64,000 bases of DNA, from positions 29,029,266-29,093,265 of the forward strand of contig NC_031502.1 in NCBI RefSeq assembly GCF_000237925.1, read 5' to 3'. The DNA comes from Schistosoma mansoni. Its lineage: Eukaryota; Platyhelminthes; Trematoda; Strigeidida; Schistosomatidae. The position numbers and the translations under genes are program-made. The notes under the pieces are model-generated. The model was given only the letters and a program-made list of their open reading frames with translations, searched no databases and was not told where the DNA came from. Positions 1-11,700 of this stretch are shown one piece after another (within the stretch, counting starts at the first letter, position 1; each line of letters starts with the position of its first letter).

Positions 1-521
1 AGGAGATCAATGCTCGAAACCTCAGTAGACAAGAACGTCATATCCGGCAGTAGGTCCGTTATGAAGTTGAACAAAAATGGGGATAGTGGACAGTCTTGTC
101 GGATACCACTTGAGGTTGTAAAATCAGATGGCAGTTCGCCATAAGCTCTCACCCGACTGTTAGTGTTCGAGTAAAGAGTCTTCACAAGGTTGATGTACTT
201 CTGAGGTAAACCTTTCAATGACAGACACTGACACAGAAACTCTCGGTCCACAGAGTCAAATGCTGCTTTTAAGTCAAGAAAAACTCATTATCGGACGCCG
301 ATAACCATGTCTGTGTTCTAAAACCTGACGAATGGTGAATATGTGGTCGATACATTCACGACCAGGTCTGAAGCCAGCCTGATTTTCTCGTGTTTGCTGT
401 TCACGAGTCTTAGGCGCCCAATAATTGTTGAGGCTAGTATTTTAGATGCTATATTAGTCAAACTGATCCCTCTATGGTTATCACAGGATGATTTTGACCC
501 CTTATATATTGGGACAATCAA
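1..521 (-). pseudogene. Retrotransposon reverse transcriptase domain, N-terminal part
   Basis: The minus strand reads IVPIYKGSKSSCDNHRGISL and TNIASKILASTIIGRL. After a frameshift near 285-320 it continues with motif A (FLDLKAAFDSVDRE), KGLPQKYINLVKTLYSNTNS, and SSGIRQDCPLSPFLFNFITD, open to the window edge. This is the palm region of an RTE-like reverse transcriptase and lacks motif C here. Confidence 0.82.
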
Positions 522-1420
522 AGAGATTGTGATCAGTCAGATGGGATTACATCCAACTCCCAGATTTTAGCTAAAATATTAGTCGACCTAATCGCTAAAA
601 TTGGGCCACCATATTTAAAGACTTCTGGAGCCAATCCATCTGGACCAGTTGCTCTTCCTCGTTTCAGATTAGCTATAGCCTTTTGAACTTCAGCTAGAGT
701 CGGGTGACCTACTTCAATGTTCCATTCGGACTGCTTAAGAATGATGGGTAACTGTAGAGTAGCTGAAGGCCAGCTAAACTGTTCTCTAAAGTGTTCTGCC
801 CATCGTTCTAAACGTCTGGACTGAGAGAAGATAAGGGTTTCGAGATTGTCTCGCTTACACTTGACCTCTTAATTCCGGTTTCTTTTATCAGTCTGAAGAG
901 TTGTCTGATATTGCCTACAGTCGCTGCCTTTTCCATCTCTTTTGCTTTCTTTGCCCACAACTGCTCACGATCGTTCCGTAGACTTTTGCTTGACCTAGAT
1001 CTGATTTGCTTTCGCTCTTCATCGTGTTCAGAGCCTGATGGGATGAGTGCGAGAATTTACCAGTGCAATAGACTTGGAAGAAATCCATTGGTTTTTCGTA
1101 GCTCTTTGGTTTAGATCACTAATAGATGTTACTGCTGTTTCCACAACTGTTCGTATATCTTTCCAAGCAACATCTGGATCAGCCTAATTCTACAGAACTG
1201 CCTACATTTGAACTCAGTTGTTCCTGGAACTTACTTTTGGCTTTCTCTTCCCCCAGTTCAATTCTAATGGATCTTCTTAGTGTAGTTTTTCTGCGTTCAG
1301 TGAGGCGCAAGCAAATGTATGCTCGTATAAAAGCATGATCAGCGTCTAAACATGTATTCCAGAACGAGCGACAGTCTTCTGTCAACCCCTCCAACGATGA
1401 CTGATGGCAATATGGTCTAT

Positions 1421-1427
1421 TTGAGTC
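1421..1427. repeat. Target-site duplication, left copy
   Basis: TTGAGTC immediately before the H4-derived head; matches 2070-2076. Confidence 0.7.
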
Positions 1428-1511
1428 CTGGATGTTGTCACGTAAGACCTTGCGATGTCTCTTAGCTCTTCCTTTACCCAAACCCTTACCATCTTTACCA
1501 CGACCAGACAT
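1428..1511 (-). pseudogene. Histone H4 5' coding fragment (codons 1-28)
   Basis: On the minus strand from the ATG at 1511 the translation is [19 protein letters not shown] followed by RKVLRDNIQ. That is the histone H4 N-terminal tail with Asp for Gly at residue 7 (counting Met) and Arg for Gly at residue 15. After codon 28 (CAG) the sequence passes directly into the target-site duplication and the host retrotransposon, so no histone fold is encoded. It lies antisense to the polarity of the inserted element. It is a transposed fragment, not a working gene. Confidence 0.85.
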
Positions 1512-2069
1512 GATTCACAACGATAGATACACTGACTTGCAGCCTCCAAATGCCCTGGTATGGCCGAGGGTGGGGAGAGTCCGCTCTTTTTCTCGAAACG
1601 CTCTCATATGGCCCCGCATATATAGCCTCTGCCAGGGAAGTCCTACTCACTGCCTTCTGGTGGCGGGGGTGTTGTTTACGAAGTTGAGGGGACGAAAAGC
1701 GAATGTCCGGCGCTTTAACCGGGTTGGTGGACACTGCGAGTCCACCTAGGGAAGTTAGAAAACCCTGATTCTAAGTCAATGGTGCACATGGGCTCCAGTA
1801 TCCTGAGGGAACAAATGGCGTATGAATCAGTCGTTGGTCACCGGCTACCATGGGACTGCATCTCCTCACGATGCTCCACTGCCTTGTGAATCAGATTTTT
1901 AGGTTCAAGGCCCCGAATGTGGCCCCTTAAGGAAATCACCTGCTTCTGTTTGGGCACCTGGGCAGAATCACAGCCCTCACACAAATCAAATGAGATTTGT
2001 GTGGCGCATATATACCTGGTGCCCTTTTGTACCATTATTTATGTGTTTAAATAAATAAATAAATACTAC
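1428..2069 (+). mobile_element. 642-bp retroposed insertion with TSD, histone H4 antisense head and AAAT tail
   Basis: The 7-bp sequence TTGAGTC occurs at 1421-1427 and 2070-2076 on both sides. Removing the insert restores the host retrotransposon (ACAGACTCAAATAGACC on the minus strand). The insert begins exactly with 84 bp antisense to histone H4 codons 1-28, continues through non-coding sequence, and ends at 1992-2069 with GGCGCATATATACCTGGTGC and a (TAAA)n tail. The last 75 bp recur at 11639-11708. Seen: duplication, tail and H4 match. Inferred: insertion by a non-LTR retrotransposition machinery. Confidence 0.75.
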
Positions 2070-2742
2070 TTGAGTCTGTCGGTGGTTTGGTGCAAGGGGT
2101 CGCCATGTTAAACGATGTCTCCTTATGCTTGAAATTAGTGTTTGCTATAAATAAACGATTGTCTGAGCACAGTTGCAACAGACGATCACCATTATCTGTT
2201 CGCTGAGCCGGAATACTAAAATACTCACCTAAATGTCTTTCTTTTTGGTTTAAGCTACCTACTTGAGCATTAAAGTCACCTGCAGCGAGTAGTATGTCTG
2301 AGTGTTTAGCTTTATGAAGAAGTTCAGAAAGCTTTCTGTAAAAGTCATCTTTCACTTCATCCTGATTGCAGTCAGTGGGAGCGTAGGCAGAAACGACGAA
2401 AAGGCAACGACGTGTTTTCCTATCCTTCCGAATTCTTATGGAGCCGTTTAGCCGGACAGTACATAGGCGACTGTTAACGGGGATCCATTATAATAGTGTT
2501 TGTTCTGCACTCGTACTTAGTGCTATGCCTGCACCTGCAAGTCCACGAGAACTAGCCATCGGGTCGCCAGATACACGGAGGGTGTACCTCATCGGCTTTC
2601 CGTTTTGGCGAGGTGAGATCAAGTGAATGACCTCACTAGGATCCTGTATGCGTGTTTCGGAGACAGAACGTACATCGATGGGTTTTAGCCTAGGAGGCCT
2701 GCTGGCTGATTTGACACAAGGTGCGTACGTTGAGGACTCCAA
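2047..2742 (-). pseudogene. Retrotransposon AP-type endonuclease domain
   Basis: The minus-strand translation gives the endonuclease core of an RTE-like polyprotein: VSETRIQDPSEVIHL, a segment ending VSAYAPT, then DDFYRKLSELLHKAKHSDIL and the catalytic-region motif GDFNAQVG. One in-frame TAA lies near 2487 (after SAEQTLL). The 3' side is cut by the insertion whose target duplication is at 2070-2076. Confidence 0.8.
2070..2076. repeat. Target-site duplication, right copy
   Basis: TTGAGTC immediately after the AAAT-type tail and ACTAC; matches 1421-1427. Confidence 0.7.
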
Positions 2743-3500
2743 TGTGTAGTTTGGAGCGAGGTTTCAGTAGACTTGGGACAGTGTTTCGCGCACTAGAATC
2801 GTTGGCCATGGTGACACTTGAGGAGAAAGGCAAAAGAGGAGGTTTAGAGTTGGAAGTCGATGTAGGAGGAGGAATAATAGGAATTGAGGAGGGAGATTGA
2901 TTATGAATTGAGTGATCTTGATTGCTGTTAAAGGTATGAGGATGGTTTTCATTTCCTAGTTGCCCACACCATGAAAGGGTTCTTCTGGAGGTACCTGAAA
3001 AGGAAATTTGATTAGAAGTGGTCTTAGTGACTTGAGAGCGTGAACGCAGTGCCAAAGGTACAACTGCTTGAGGTCGGTCACACACGACCTTTTTGTGAGT
3101 AATTTTCGTGTTTGCTCCGTACTGGTTGAGACCTTACTGCCGGAGACGGATATCCGTGGGACGATGTGAAGAGTGCATTTGTAGGGTTGAACTTTCCTAA
3201 ACCCACCCCTCCTTATGGGAAGGCAGCATCGCTGTTATGATGGTTGTCTGAAGGAAACACCTTACTTCGGTCACACCTCTGTACAGTCAGCAGTACGACT
3301 TCACCTTCGGACCTTTGGTTTGCTGCATGTAGTCTTACCGCTCTTCAACCGACCTGTCTGACATGGTAGAACCCTGAAGAACGATTGTTCCAGCCAATAT
3401 AGCACAATCGGTTCGTCACGATAGGCAAACCCGACCACCTCATCAAGGTAGTGGGAAAAGTCGGGATACCTGAAAAGAATTGTAGTTAATGTTCGATAGT

Positions 3501-4458
3501 TAGAGGCTTTTGTGAAATGAATTTTTGAGTCAGTCTTCGAATTGTGGGATATTCCTATCGTTGGGAAATTAGTTTTATTGATATTTACAACTATGCTACT
3601 CATCGCTGCAGCCAGAAATACTATGCATCTAATCTATATTTAACTTCAGATAATATCTTGTAGTACTTTGTCAAGGGTACTTACTGGTCGTTAGATGGTA
3701 TCTAATGTTGTGTTATTTAGTCTCAGTGCTCATCAAGTTTCGTCAAAACGCATCCAATACAAATTCAAATGTTTTTAGTGTCGGGTGTCTTATTTTAGTG
3801 TCCTGATTAAAAATTTAATTCGTAGAATTAGATCATTTAATAATGTCAAACAATACGAAGGTTACTTTAAGACTAGTTTGTTAATCGTTAAATTCAACAC
3901 CTCTCATTTCGGTTGAATTATTTGTTTTTGACCAGGTTAGTAGCGAATACTTACAATTTTCAGTTTCTTCGGTTTACTAAAGAGAATGATTACTTTAGAA
4001 AATCCTATCTGGGAAAAAAATTATAACTATTGGAGAACCAGTATGTGAATTGTTATTATAAGCAATTTATCTATCCATGGGTTACTTATCTCTCAATTAA
4101 CCATGAAGTAAATGAAATAATAACACTTCGTATATCTTTATCAGCTGTAGACACTCTATTAGGCTTTGAAACAAGAAAATGACAGAGGTCTTCGAGCAGT
4201 ATTCGTCCTTTAAGGAGACTCCAATATATGCTAAGTTATCGAAAGTCTTTTATTGCAAAATAAATGTATTTTTGGTTATCAGCGAAATCTAAAAAGCGCT
4301 ATTTGTTCCATTTAGGGCTCATTTGGATACATCTACGTTCAGTGTTGATGTTCACACTGAGACTCAAACCCTGCATTTTTTAATTCAGACGCTCAGCGTT
4401 TTATCCACCGAACTACTGAGTTCAAATAGCCACCGACGTTCGCAAGGAGTATGATATT
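3501..4458. other. Intergenic, downstream of the receptor gene
   Basis: No coding region seen. At about 4330-4440 a degenerate copy of the tRNA-like repeat is visible (GTTGATGTTCACACTGAGAC, then TTTTATCCACCGAACTACTG). The rest is AT-rich unique-looking sequence. Confidence 0.4.
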
Positions 4459-4941
4459 TTTATTATTAAAAAGGATTTGCATTGTCCTGTTGATGATCTT
4501 GACTAAATTCTGATCAGTTCTTGTCGACCTACATGCATCCTGTTCAGATACCCTCTATATAGTCATCCTCAACATGCCTTTATAGAATAAATGTGCTCAG
4601 CTGTACGAAATTTCATTAAATGCTCCCATGTGAATTGGCAATTATCATGGTTTGTACCTATAGTAGTGGTTGTGGATGTGCACGTCAGAAGAATCCAAAA
4701 CTAAGATAAAATTGCTGTTCAGTGCTTTCCGACTTTTGACGGTACCTTAGTTGATGTCAGTCTATGGTAAAAACTATGTCTAAATTGACGTAGTATCCAC
4801 AATATCATCCACCTGAACATTAAACATTCATTCAATTTTACTCTCATCAATAGACAAGATTCTAAGCTTAAAAAACTAGAAATCCTATGCTGAATTGATG
4901 TATAAAAATAAACTTGCGTTTCTATAAAGTAAACTTTATTT
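4459..4941 (-). promoter_or_regulatory. 3' UTR and candidate polyadenylation signals of the receptor gene
   Basis: AATAAA occurs on the minus strand at 4935-4940, one base past the stop, which is too close to be a likely sole signal. Another AATAAA is at 4459-4464. The transcript end cannot be fixed from sequence. A degenerate tRNA-like repeat overlaps about 4330-4440. Confidence 0.3.
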
Positions 4942-5704
4942 TTACAGGACAGATTCTTTCTCAACTAAGCAATTTATACTTCGTTGTTCCTGTTCTTGTT
5001 GATCTAAGTTCATCGATATCAAATTCTTACCTACTTTACTTAAAATATTTGTTAAAGATGAATACTGTTCCAAATGACTTGTATTAGCGATTAGATTGTC
5101 ATTAAAATAATTATCCGAATTATTTTCTGCAGAATCACTAAGTTTATCATTTGGGTTGATTACTCGTAAGACTGATCGTGTTTTATTGAAAGTTGTTTCA
5201 TTGTCAACTGTATTAAAATATACATTTGTTTGACATTTTGATATATTATGATAAGGATTGATGGATTCCGATTTAATAAATCGTCTTCGTCGATTTGGTG
5301 ATGAATCTAACCTTGGTAGGATCACATATTGTATTTCTGTATTGTTTGGTGATATTGTGTGATAGTTTTCATGTTCATTATAATTTGAGTGGTTATCAAC
5401 AACGGGTATAATAGTTACTTTATGATGTGTATCTTTTGATAATCGATTAATGTGCTTCCTTGGAGTGGTAATAGTAGTGGTAGTTGTTGTGGCTGTTATT
5501 GCTTTTGGATAACCTTCTGTATTCAATTTCGTATGAATATTGACATTGGAGTGGTTTTTCATTTTTAATCTATGTTTATCACCACTTTTTAGCACCCTTG
5601 ATTGAGACGATTGATCCGATTTCTTGACAGGTCTTTTTTTTCCCCTGGGATACTCATATGGATCTAATGTTATTATTTTATTCTGAAAATGATTCCCATG
5701 TAAA
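4942..5704 (-). CDS. Receptor exon 17: cytoplasmic tail, PDZ-type C-terminus and stop
   Basis: 763 nt from TTTCTTAG|T to the TAA at 4942-4944. It encodes a disordered, basic and asparagine-rich tail with a Thr run ([12 protein letters not shown]), an RRRR cluster, and the C-terminus VEKESVL. The last three residues Ser-Val-Leu fit a class I PDZ ligand (S/T-x-hydrophobic). Vertebrate GluN2 subunits also end in one (ESDV), so binding to a PSD-95-like scaffold is a reasonable inference. The open frame upstream of 5704 is intron. Confidence 0.82.
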
Positions 5705-8700
5705 CTAAGAAAATAATAAAAGTGAAATGTTAGTACATACATTTATGTATAATTTGTTGTGATCAGTTTAGTCTGATTAGTTTTCTAAAATGTTGATCAC
5801 TTTACTCTAACTCATTAGTCTGAAGGCAAGCGTGCTAGTTCCGAGATTCTGAAGTTTGAGATTTTATCCCATAAGGTTGTGGATAACCTTCGATAATTCA
5901 ATGACTTATAATACGCAGGTAATATAGTCCTGTTTGGCTGAGTCTTTTGGTAGCACTGAGCAACAATGCTAGGATGTTTGGAATGCGTTTCTCCCACTCT
6001 AAATGCAAGTTGTTGCTTCAGGACTGGCCTGCGTCAACACCTGAACTAAGGATAGGGTGTGAATTGGTCGAACGTGTCGACAACTTCACTTATCTTGGAC
6101 GTCTGGTCAGCCCTAATTGGTTGGTGTTTGACGAAATCTCAACACGGATTCAGAAAGCTCGTTTGACTTTTGCCAACTTACGTCACCTATGGTGAAGGCG
6201 AGATATCTATCTATCAATCAAGGGACGAGTATACTGCGCAGCAGTTCATTCTGTTCTACTTTACGGCTGCGAAACGTGGCCATTAAGCGTAGAAGATACT
6301 CGTAAGCTACTAGTATTTGACCACACATGTCTTAGGAATATTTCTCGCATCTGCTGGGATCACCGGGAAAGTAATAGTGAGGTTAGACACAGGGTACTAG
6401 GGCATTATGTTAAATCAGTTGATGAGGTTATGAATCTACATCGACTGAGATGGTCGATCCACGTGTTACGTATGTCCAACCACCGATTATCACGGCGCGC
6501 AATGCTGACTAGTGTTGGGGATGGTTGGAAGAAAGTTAGGGGCGACCAAACCAAAACGTGGCATCAGTCCTTCAAGTCACTAACTTCTAGTCTGAGCTAT
6601 GTTGGTGGATGCAAACTACTTGGTTGGCGTCCGCGTGACTATTGTAAATCTAGAAGAATACTCAAAAATCCTGTCCCCACAAATTTCTCGTCGGTTATAA
6701 TGTTTTTATTTATAAACTTGTTTCTTTGTGATTTATTGGTTCAGAACATTCAGTTTTAAACGTTCCCTCTTTTCTCACTTGTCTAATTCTACTTTGACAT
6801 TCATACAGGAAGTAGCATAATTCTAAGGTCATTACACGAACCAATGTGTGCTCCTTAATCATCTACAAATTATATCTAGCAGCAAAACTTACAATTAGAA
6901 CAAATAGTTTACTTACTTGTTGCACTGTTTATTTGGTGAATTCCGTTTTTGTAAAGATTTTTGCAGTTCATCCAGTTGATTTTGTAATAATTCAACTTGT
7001 TTAGCATAGTTTTTTGATTTTATATCACAAATTGGATTATCGCATTTATATTTAGCAAGTTTCATGTTCATAGTTTGTTTATTTTGTTCAGGCAAGTAGC
7101 ATGTATGATTCTCAGTCTGAATGTAGAGAAATTTATAGAAGGCAATCATGTTTAATTGGTAAAATGCTAATAGTAATAAAAATAATCGACCAGTATTTAA
7201 CAATAATATATTGCGAATTAATTGATCGTGAGAAATTGATGTCGATAGTTTACTTGTTTTGGCTTACTAACATTAGTTGTCCTCACGGGTCGACCTTAAC
7301 CAGTTGACCAAGGAAAATCGGGCAATTGTACACAAGTATTTTACTGTAGTACTGTGTATTTACTCTTTTCCAGGAACTGAACTCAAAGGCTTCAAGGGAA
7401 TGGGTCACTTTTAGAAGGCTGTCTTGGCATCCAGTGGTTCACATTCAGAAATGCAGTCAGTTCATGTTGTTGCTGAATATTTCACCACAGGATCAAAACA
7501 GCTCAGTAATATTACCTGATTTCGCTTAGCTCAATTTACTGCATGATTTAGCAATCTTTGTAAACCCTCTATTAAATAGCTTTGTGTTAACAAAAAGATT
7601 TCCGTTGTATGTGTGTGATTCACCTGTAAATTTTAATAATTTTTCAAACGATGGAATGCCGTAATATCTTTATGGGTAGTTTTATTCTGTTTTCTGTAGT
7701 AAGCTAGTTAGATTACATTTTTAAACTAGTGAAAAATGCTGCTTTGAAGGATAAATTTTAAATGATGTATCCTGTAACCAATCCACTACATCGCATTAGA
7801 ATAACAATCAATGTTTATCTAGTTCTGTTTCGGTATCACGTTCGCTATGCATCAACCATTAAGTTTGAATAGGAGTTGGGATTGTTGATGGTCACGTAAC
7901 TCCCAAAAATATCACTGACGTTTTAAAAAAACATTCCAAATTTTAGTTATGTTCATGCAAGTTTCTCTACTGATCTTTCCTAGCTTTCTTATGTTTGTCA
8001 ACATTGAGGAGTAATTTCTCCATGTATTATACGCAACATTTTTGTGATTTATCGACTATTATTTATTATTGCCTATTCCTCTTTATTAATTCTTTTAATT
8101 TCTACCCATACTTTTGAGCCAAACATTTTACGACACTTTGTAATACCTTGAATTTTATCAGTTGGGTTGATGACGAACATTCTGACTAACTTATAAATAA
8201 ATATTTGTAATCTAAAAAACAACCAGATAATTTTATTCTCATCAAATACAGATATTCTCTTTGCTTTTTCCAACAATAAAGTACAAGTGCACTGGGATCT
8301 ATACATGTAAAATGAAATGCGAGAGCATTCTAATTTCTTTCGTAACGTAAATTTATCTGACGTAAAGATTATAAAGATAGAACGAACTTAAGGTTTCTGT
8401 GGATGAAGACGTGGTGCCGCTGGTTATTACTGTAAAGACGTAAACATACCTAATAAATTTGTGGCAGCACATAAATATCAATTGTAGAGATTTTCGACTG
8501 GAATGTAATCACATCCTGGACTTCACTACTAGCCATTAGCCATAATATAACTTTCACTTGTGAGTAGTTTAATTCAAGGTCTTTCAAATTTGTTAGATAA
8601 CTTATATGAATTGAAAAGATTGCGTGACATTTTTAACTATTTCAATCAAATAACATGTGATATTTAAATACTATTATATTCCTAGTTCAAATTTACCAAA

Positions 8701-11700
8701 CTAAGTCTACCGAACCAATTGGCTTGATTGATTTTTTGTAATTTTGGTTTTGCATACCAATAGAATGTGTATTCAATTAACAAGAATACAGTGCAAATAA
8801 GCATTCCGCAAACAAGTAAAATGAAAGCACTGATAAAATTCTTAACTCCTAATGTCTTATTTGTATTCCCAACAGCAGCATCTTTTTTGCATGAACCTGT
8901 TTGCCAAAATTTTTTCCAACGTTGCAATTTTCCTAAACAAAAAGAAGACATGAAGTAATAGTGAATAACACAATCAGTTACTGTTAAGTGATTGTAAATT
9001 CGTTTCATAAAATCATAAATAAAACTGAAGCCATTTAATGTAATGTATTTATTGAATTGTTGTTCAGGCATAATAGAAGTATATCATTTACTAACTAAAG
9101 CTTAATCTCATAGATCTTAAGTGAAACAAACATTACAATGTTTGGTTTTGATTTCTAAAATAGGACTTTGTTTTGTTTGTACAATAGATTGTAATGGCCG
9201 TTACAAAAATATTCATCGTCTAGAATCACGAATTGTATTTTCCTATCTTAGACAACTTTACATTTTTATCATCTGTGAATACATTGACTTTCTGGAAGTT
9301 ATAATACAAATAACTTGAGTTTTTGAAAAATAAGTATGAGTCAATCCCTAAACCAATGTTATTACCGAATTCACTTGTTCATATGATCTAAGCTTACGAG
9401 TTAATCACTAAGTTAAGTGATTTGACACAACAGTGTGATAAGACTGATGTTATATGTTGAGGATAAGTCAAATGAAGTGCTCCCAACTTAGAATTTATGC
9501 ACGTAACTAGTTTACCGGTCTTCAGTATGAGGTATGCAAGGCATATCTGTGAAGTTGGAGGGTGTGAACCTATGGATCACATTATCAAATGTAAAGAACT
9601 CAATTACAAGAAAGCTCATTATTCATATTTGTACTGTTTTAATCTACAAGATATGCAAAGTGCATCATTATTTTGAGTATAAGCTGCCGAAAATATTTTA
9701 CAGAATGTAGAAAAGAAAACTTTATATATTGATTAACTCACCATTTTTTTGATAATCCAAAATGCGTGAATTAACTTTCGTTAACCATCGACTATTTTTA
9801 GCAAAACCAATTCCATAACCCGTCATTGCATATAAATTTCCAACTGTACGTAATTTACAACCTTCATCTTTCATCGCCCAATAATCCAATACATTAGCAT
9901 CATATAAAAAAGCATCCAGTTGTCTAATAAGAGTTAAAATGGTGATTTAAAAAAATCCTTAAAAGGTTAAAGGCTTATATTAAGACCACGAAATGATCCA
10001 AGTTCAACAACCATTAAAAACCTGAAAGGACTTTTCATGTCGTGTGGAGCCCCTGAACAGTGCGTATTCAAGACCCCGTAGCCGGGAATCGTATTCGGAA
10101 CCTGCTCATTACTTGAACTCTTAGAATTTCCTCTCGAAGCTAGACACCAATGAATACACGATAATTATCAGTATAGGGTATGACAACTTGAACCTATGTA
10201 CACACGTACCAGGTTCTACGTTGTAACTGACTGACTATCAGTATAGGGCTATGGTTTTCAATAGTTGTCTAACAAAAATCAGTTCGTGATCTGGTTAAAA
10301 TCCAATCTTCACAACCTCATACTGGGAAACGGGTTATTAGTTTTCTGTTATATAAGTTAAAGAAAAACAACTGAGAGTACGGTCTAGCCGCCTCTATTTT
10401 TTTGAAACATAATTTCTATTCGGCTACCAATCCTACTATTCTTCTATGTATACCGTAGTAGGTGTTTAAGAAATTTCAATTTGCCAGTTAAAACTTTGGT
10501 TCTTAGACTTGAATCCTCGATTTATTTTATGCTTTGAGTAGTGCCTAGTTAATAATAATTTCAGTTATTGGGAAGTTCATAATTGGAATAATTTAAATAA
10601 TAGTTTGATGAATTATATAATGAGATTTTGTATGCATAGATTTTGATCCTAACATTGAGTTCAGAAGTGCATATTTTAATAATGTTATGATCTACCCAGT
10701 TTCGAAATACCATAGCAAATATTTCATCACTAAACATGGGGATCTTACTATTATTTACTTTATAAAAAAATATAAAAAACCCGTTATTCCGCGATGAGAC
10801 ATTCACAGTTCGCATATTCCTTGTACTAATTAGTCAATTCTGTTCATTGCATAAATGTTTCATTTAGTATACAACTGTATAATGATTTGCGCTTTATTCG
10901 TTATCTAAACAATATGATAATGTTGGGTTCATTTCATAATTCTTATTCCCTCTAGGTCACATGTTTGATATTCCCATTGAGTGGAATTTCAACAATCAGT
11001 TGTAATGTATAGTCTAGTCGTGCCTACAGTTTTCGAACTTTGTTAACAAAATCATAATAATGAACCAAGTATATTACTATACAACTATTCAGGAATCTTT
11101 TGAAATCGGTTTTTAAAGGTATGCCTAGAAATTCGGATAATTATTGCAACACATGGTCAGCTTTTTCGGTATATATCCTCCAAGTGTAGGCATAATTTGC
11201 AGATTGACTTTAGTTGGGATATCATTGAAAAATATGGGGTACTAGATAAATTTTTTGCCTTGGGATGGAATTTTATAGAAGTGCATACTCACGAGATATC
11301 AATCACAGGATCTTAACATCTCATGACTAACACTTGACAGCTAGACCACTGGGGTCGTGAGTATACACTTGTAAGACGTTTTATACCAAGACCAAATGGT
11401 ACTTTTTGGTTTTCAATGGTTTTGCAGTTGATGTCACTCTTTGATAGGAACTATCTTCTTTTTCAAATAACGAAAGAGACCCGTTATGTGATTAAAAAAG
11501 AATTAAAGCAATTCGACGAAAAAAATTTTCTTCACGATTTTATTTACTTATGCTTCACAATCGTATTTATGATTAGTTTTATTTGCTGATGTAGTAGTCT
11601 GTAGTTAAATAGAATGGTGTTGAGTAGTTAAAACACTTGAGATTTGTGTGGCGCATATATATCTGGTGCCCCTTTGTACCAATATTTATGTGTTTAAATA

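Larger units (their letters stand above)
1..3500 (-). mobile_element. RTE-like non-LTR retrotransposon, decayed, runs off the left edge
   Basis: On the minus strand, 3085-2690 reads into the start of an AP-type endonuclease (GVLNVRTL, then VSETRIQDPSEVIHL). 2742-2047 carries the rest, including LLAAGDFNAQVGSLNQ, with one in-frame stop near 2487. After the insertion at 1428-2069 the frame resumes with DHIAISHRW and [14 protein letters not shown] in shifted frames. The reverse transcriptase begins near 521 (IVPIYKGSKSSCDNHRGISL) and continues to position 1 with DLKAAFDSVDRE and PLSPFLFNF. The YADD box would lie outside the window. Stops and frameshifts mean it is inactive. The 5' boundary (about 3300-3600) is uncertain; an open stretch at 3603-3301 is probably its leader. 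Confidence 0.85.

Noticed and set aside
1428-1511. A functional histone H4 gene
   Set aside because: Only codons 1-28 are present, two Gly codons are changed, and the frame runs directly into retrotransposon sequence.
3301-3603. 100-aa minus-strand frame as an independent gene
   Set aside because: It sits directly upstream of the retrotransposon frames in the same orientation and has no domain; more likely the element's leader.
4935-4940. AATAAA as the sole polyadenylation signal
   Set aside because: It begins one base after the stop codon, which would leave almost no 3' UTR; kept only as a candidate.
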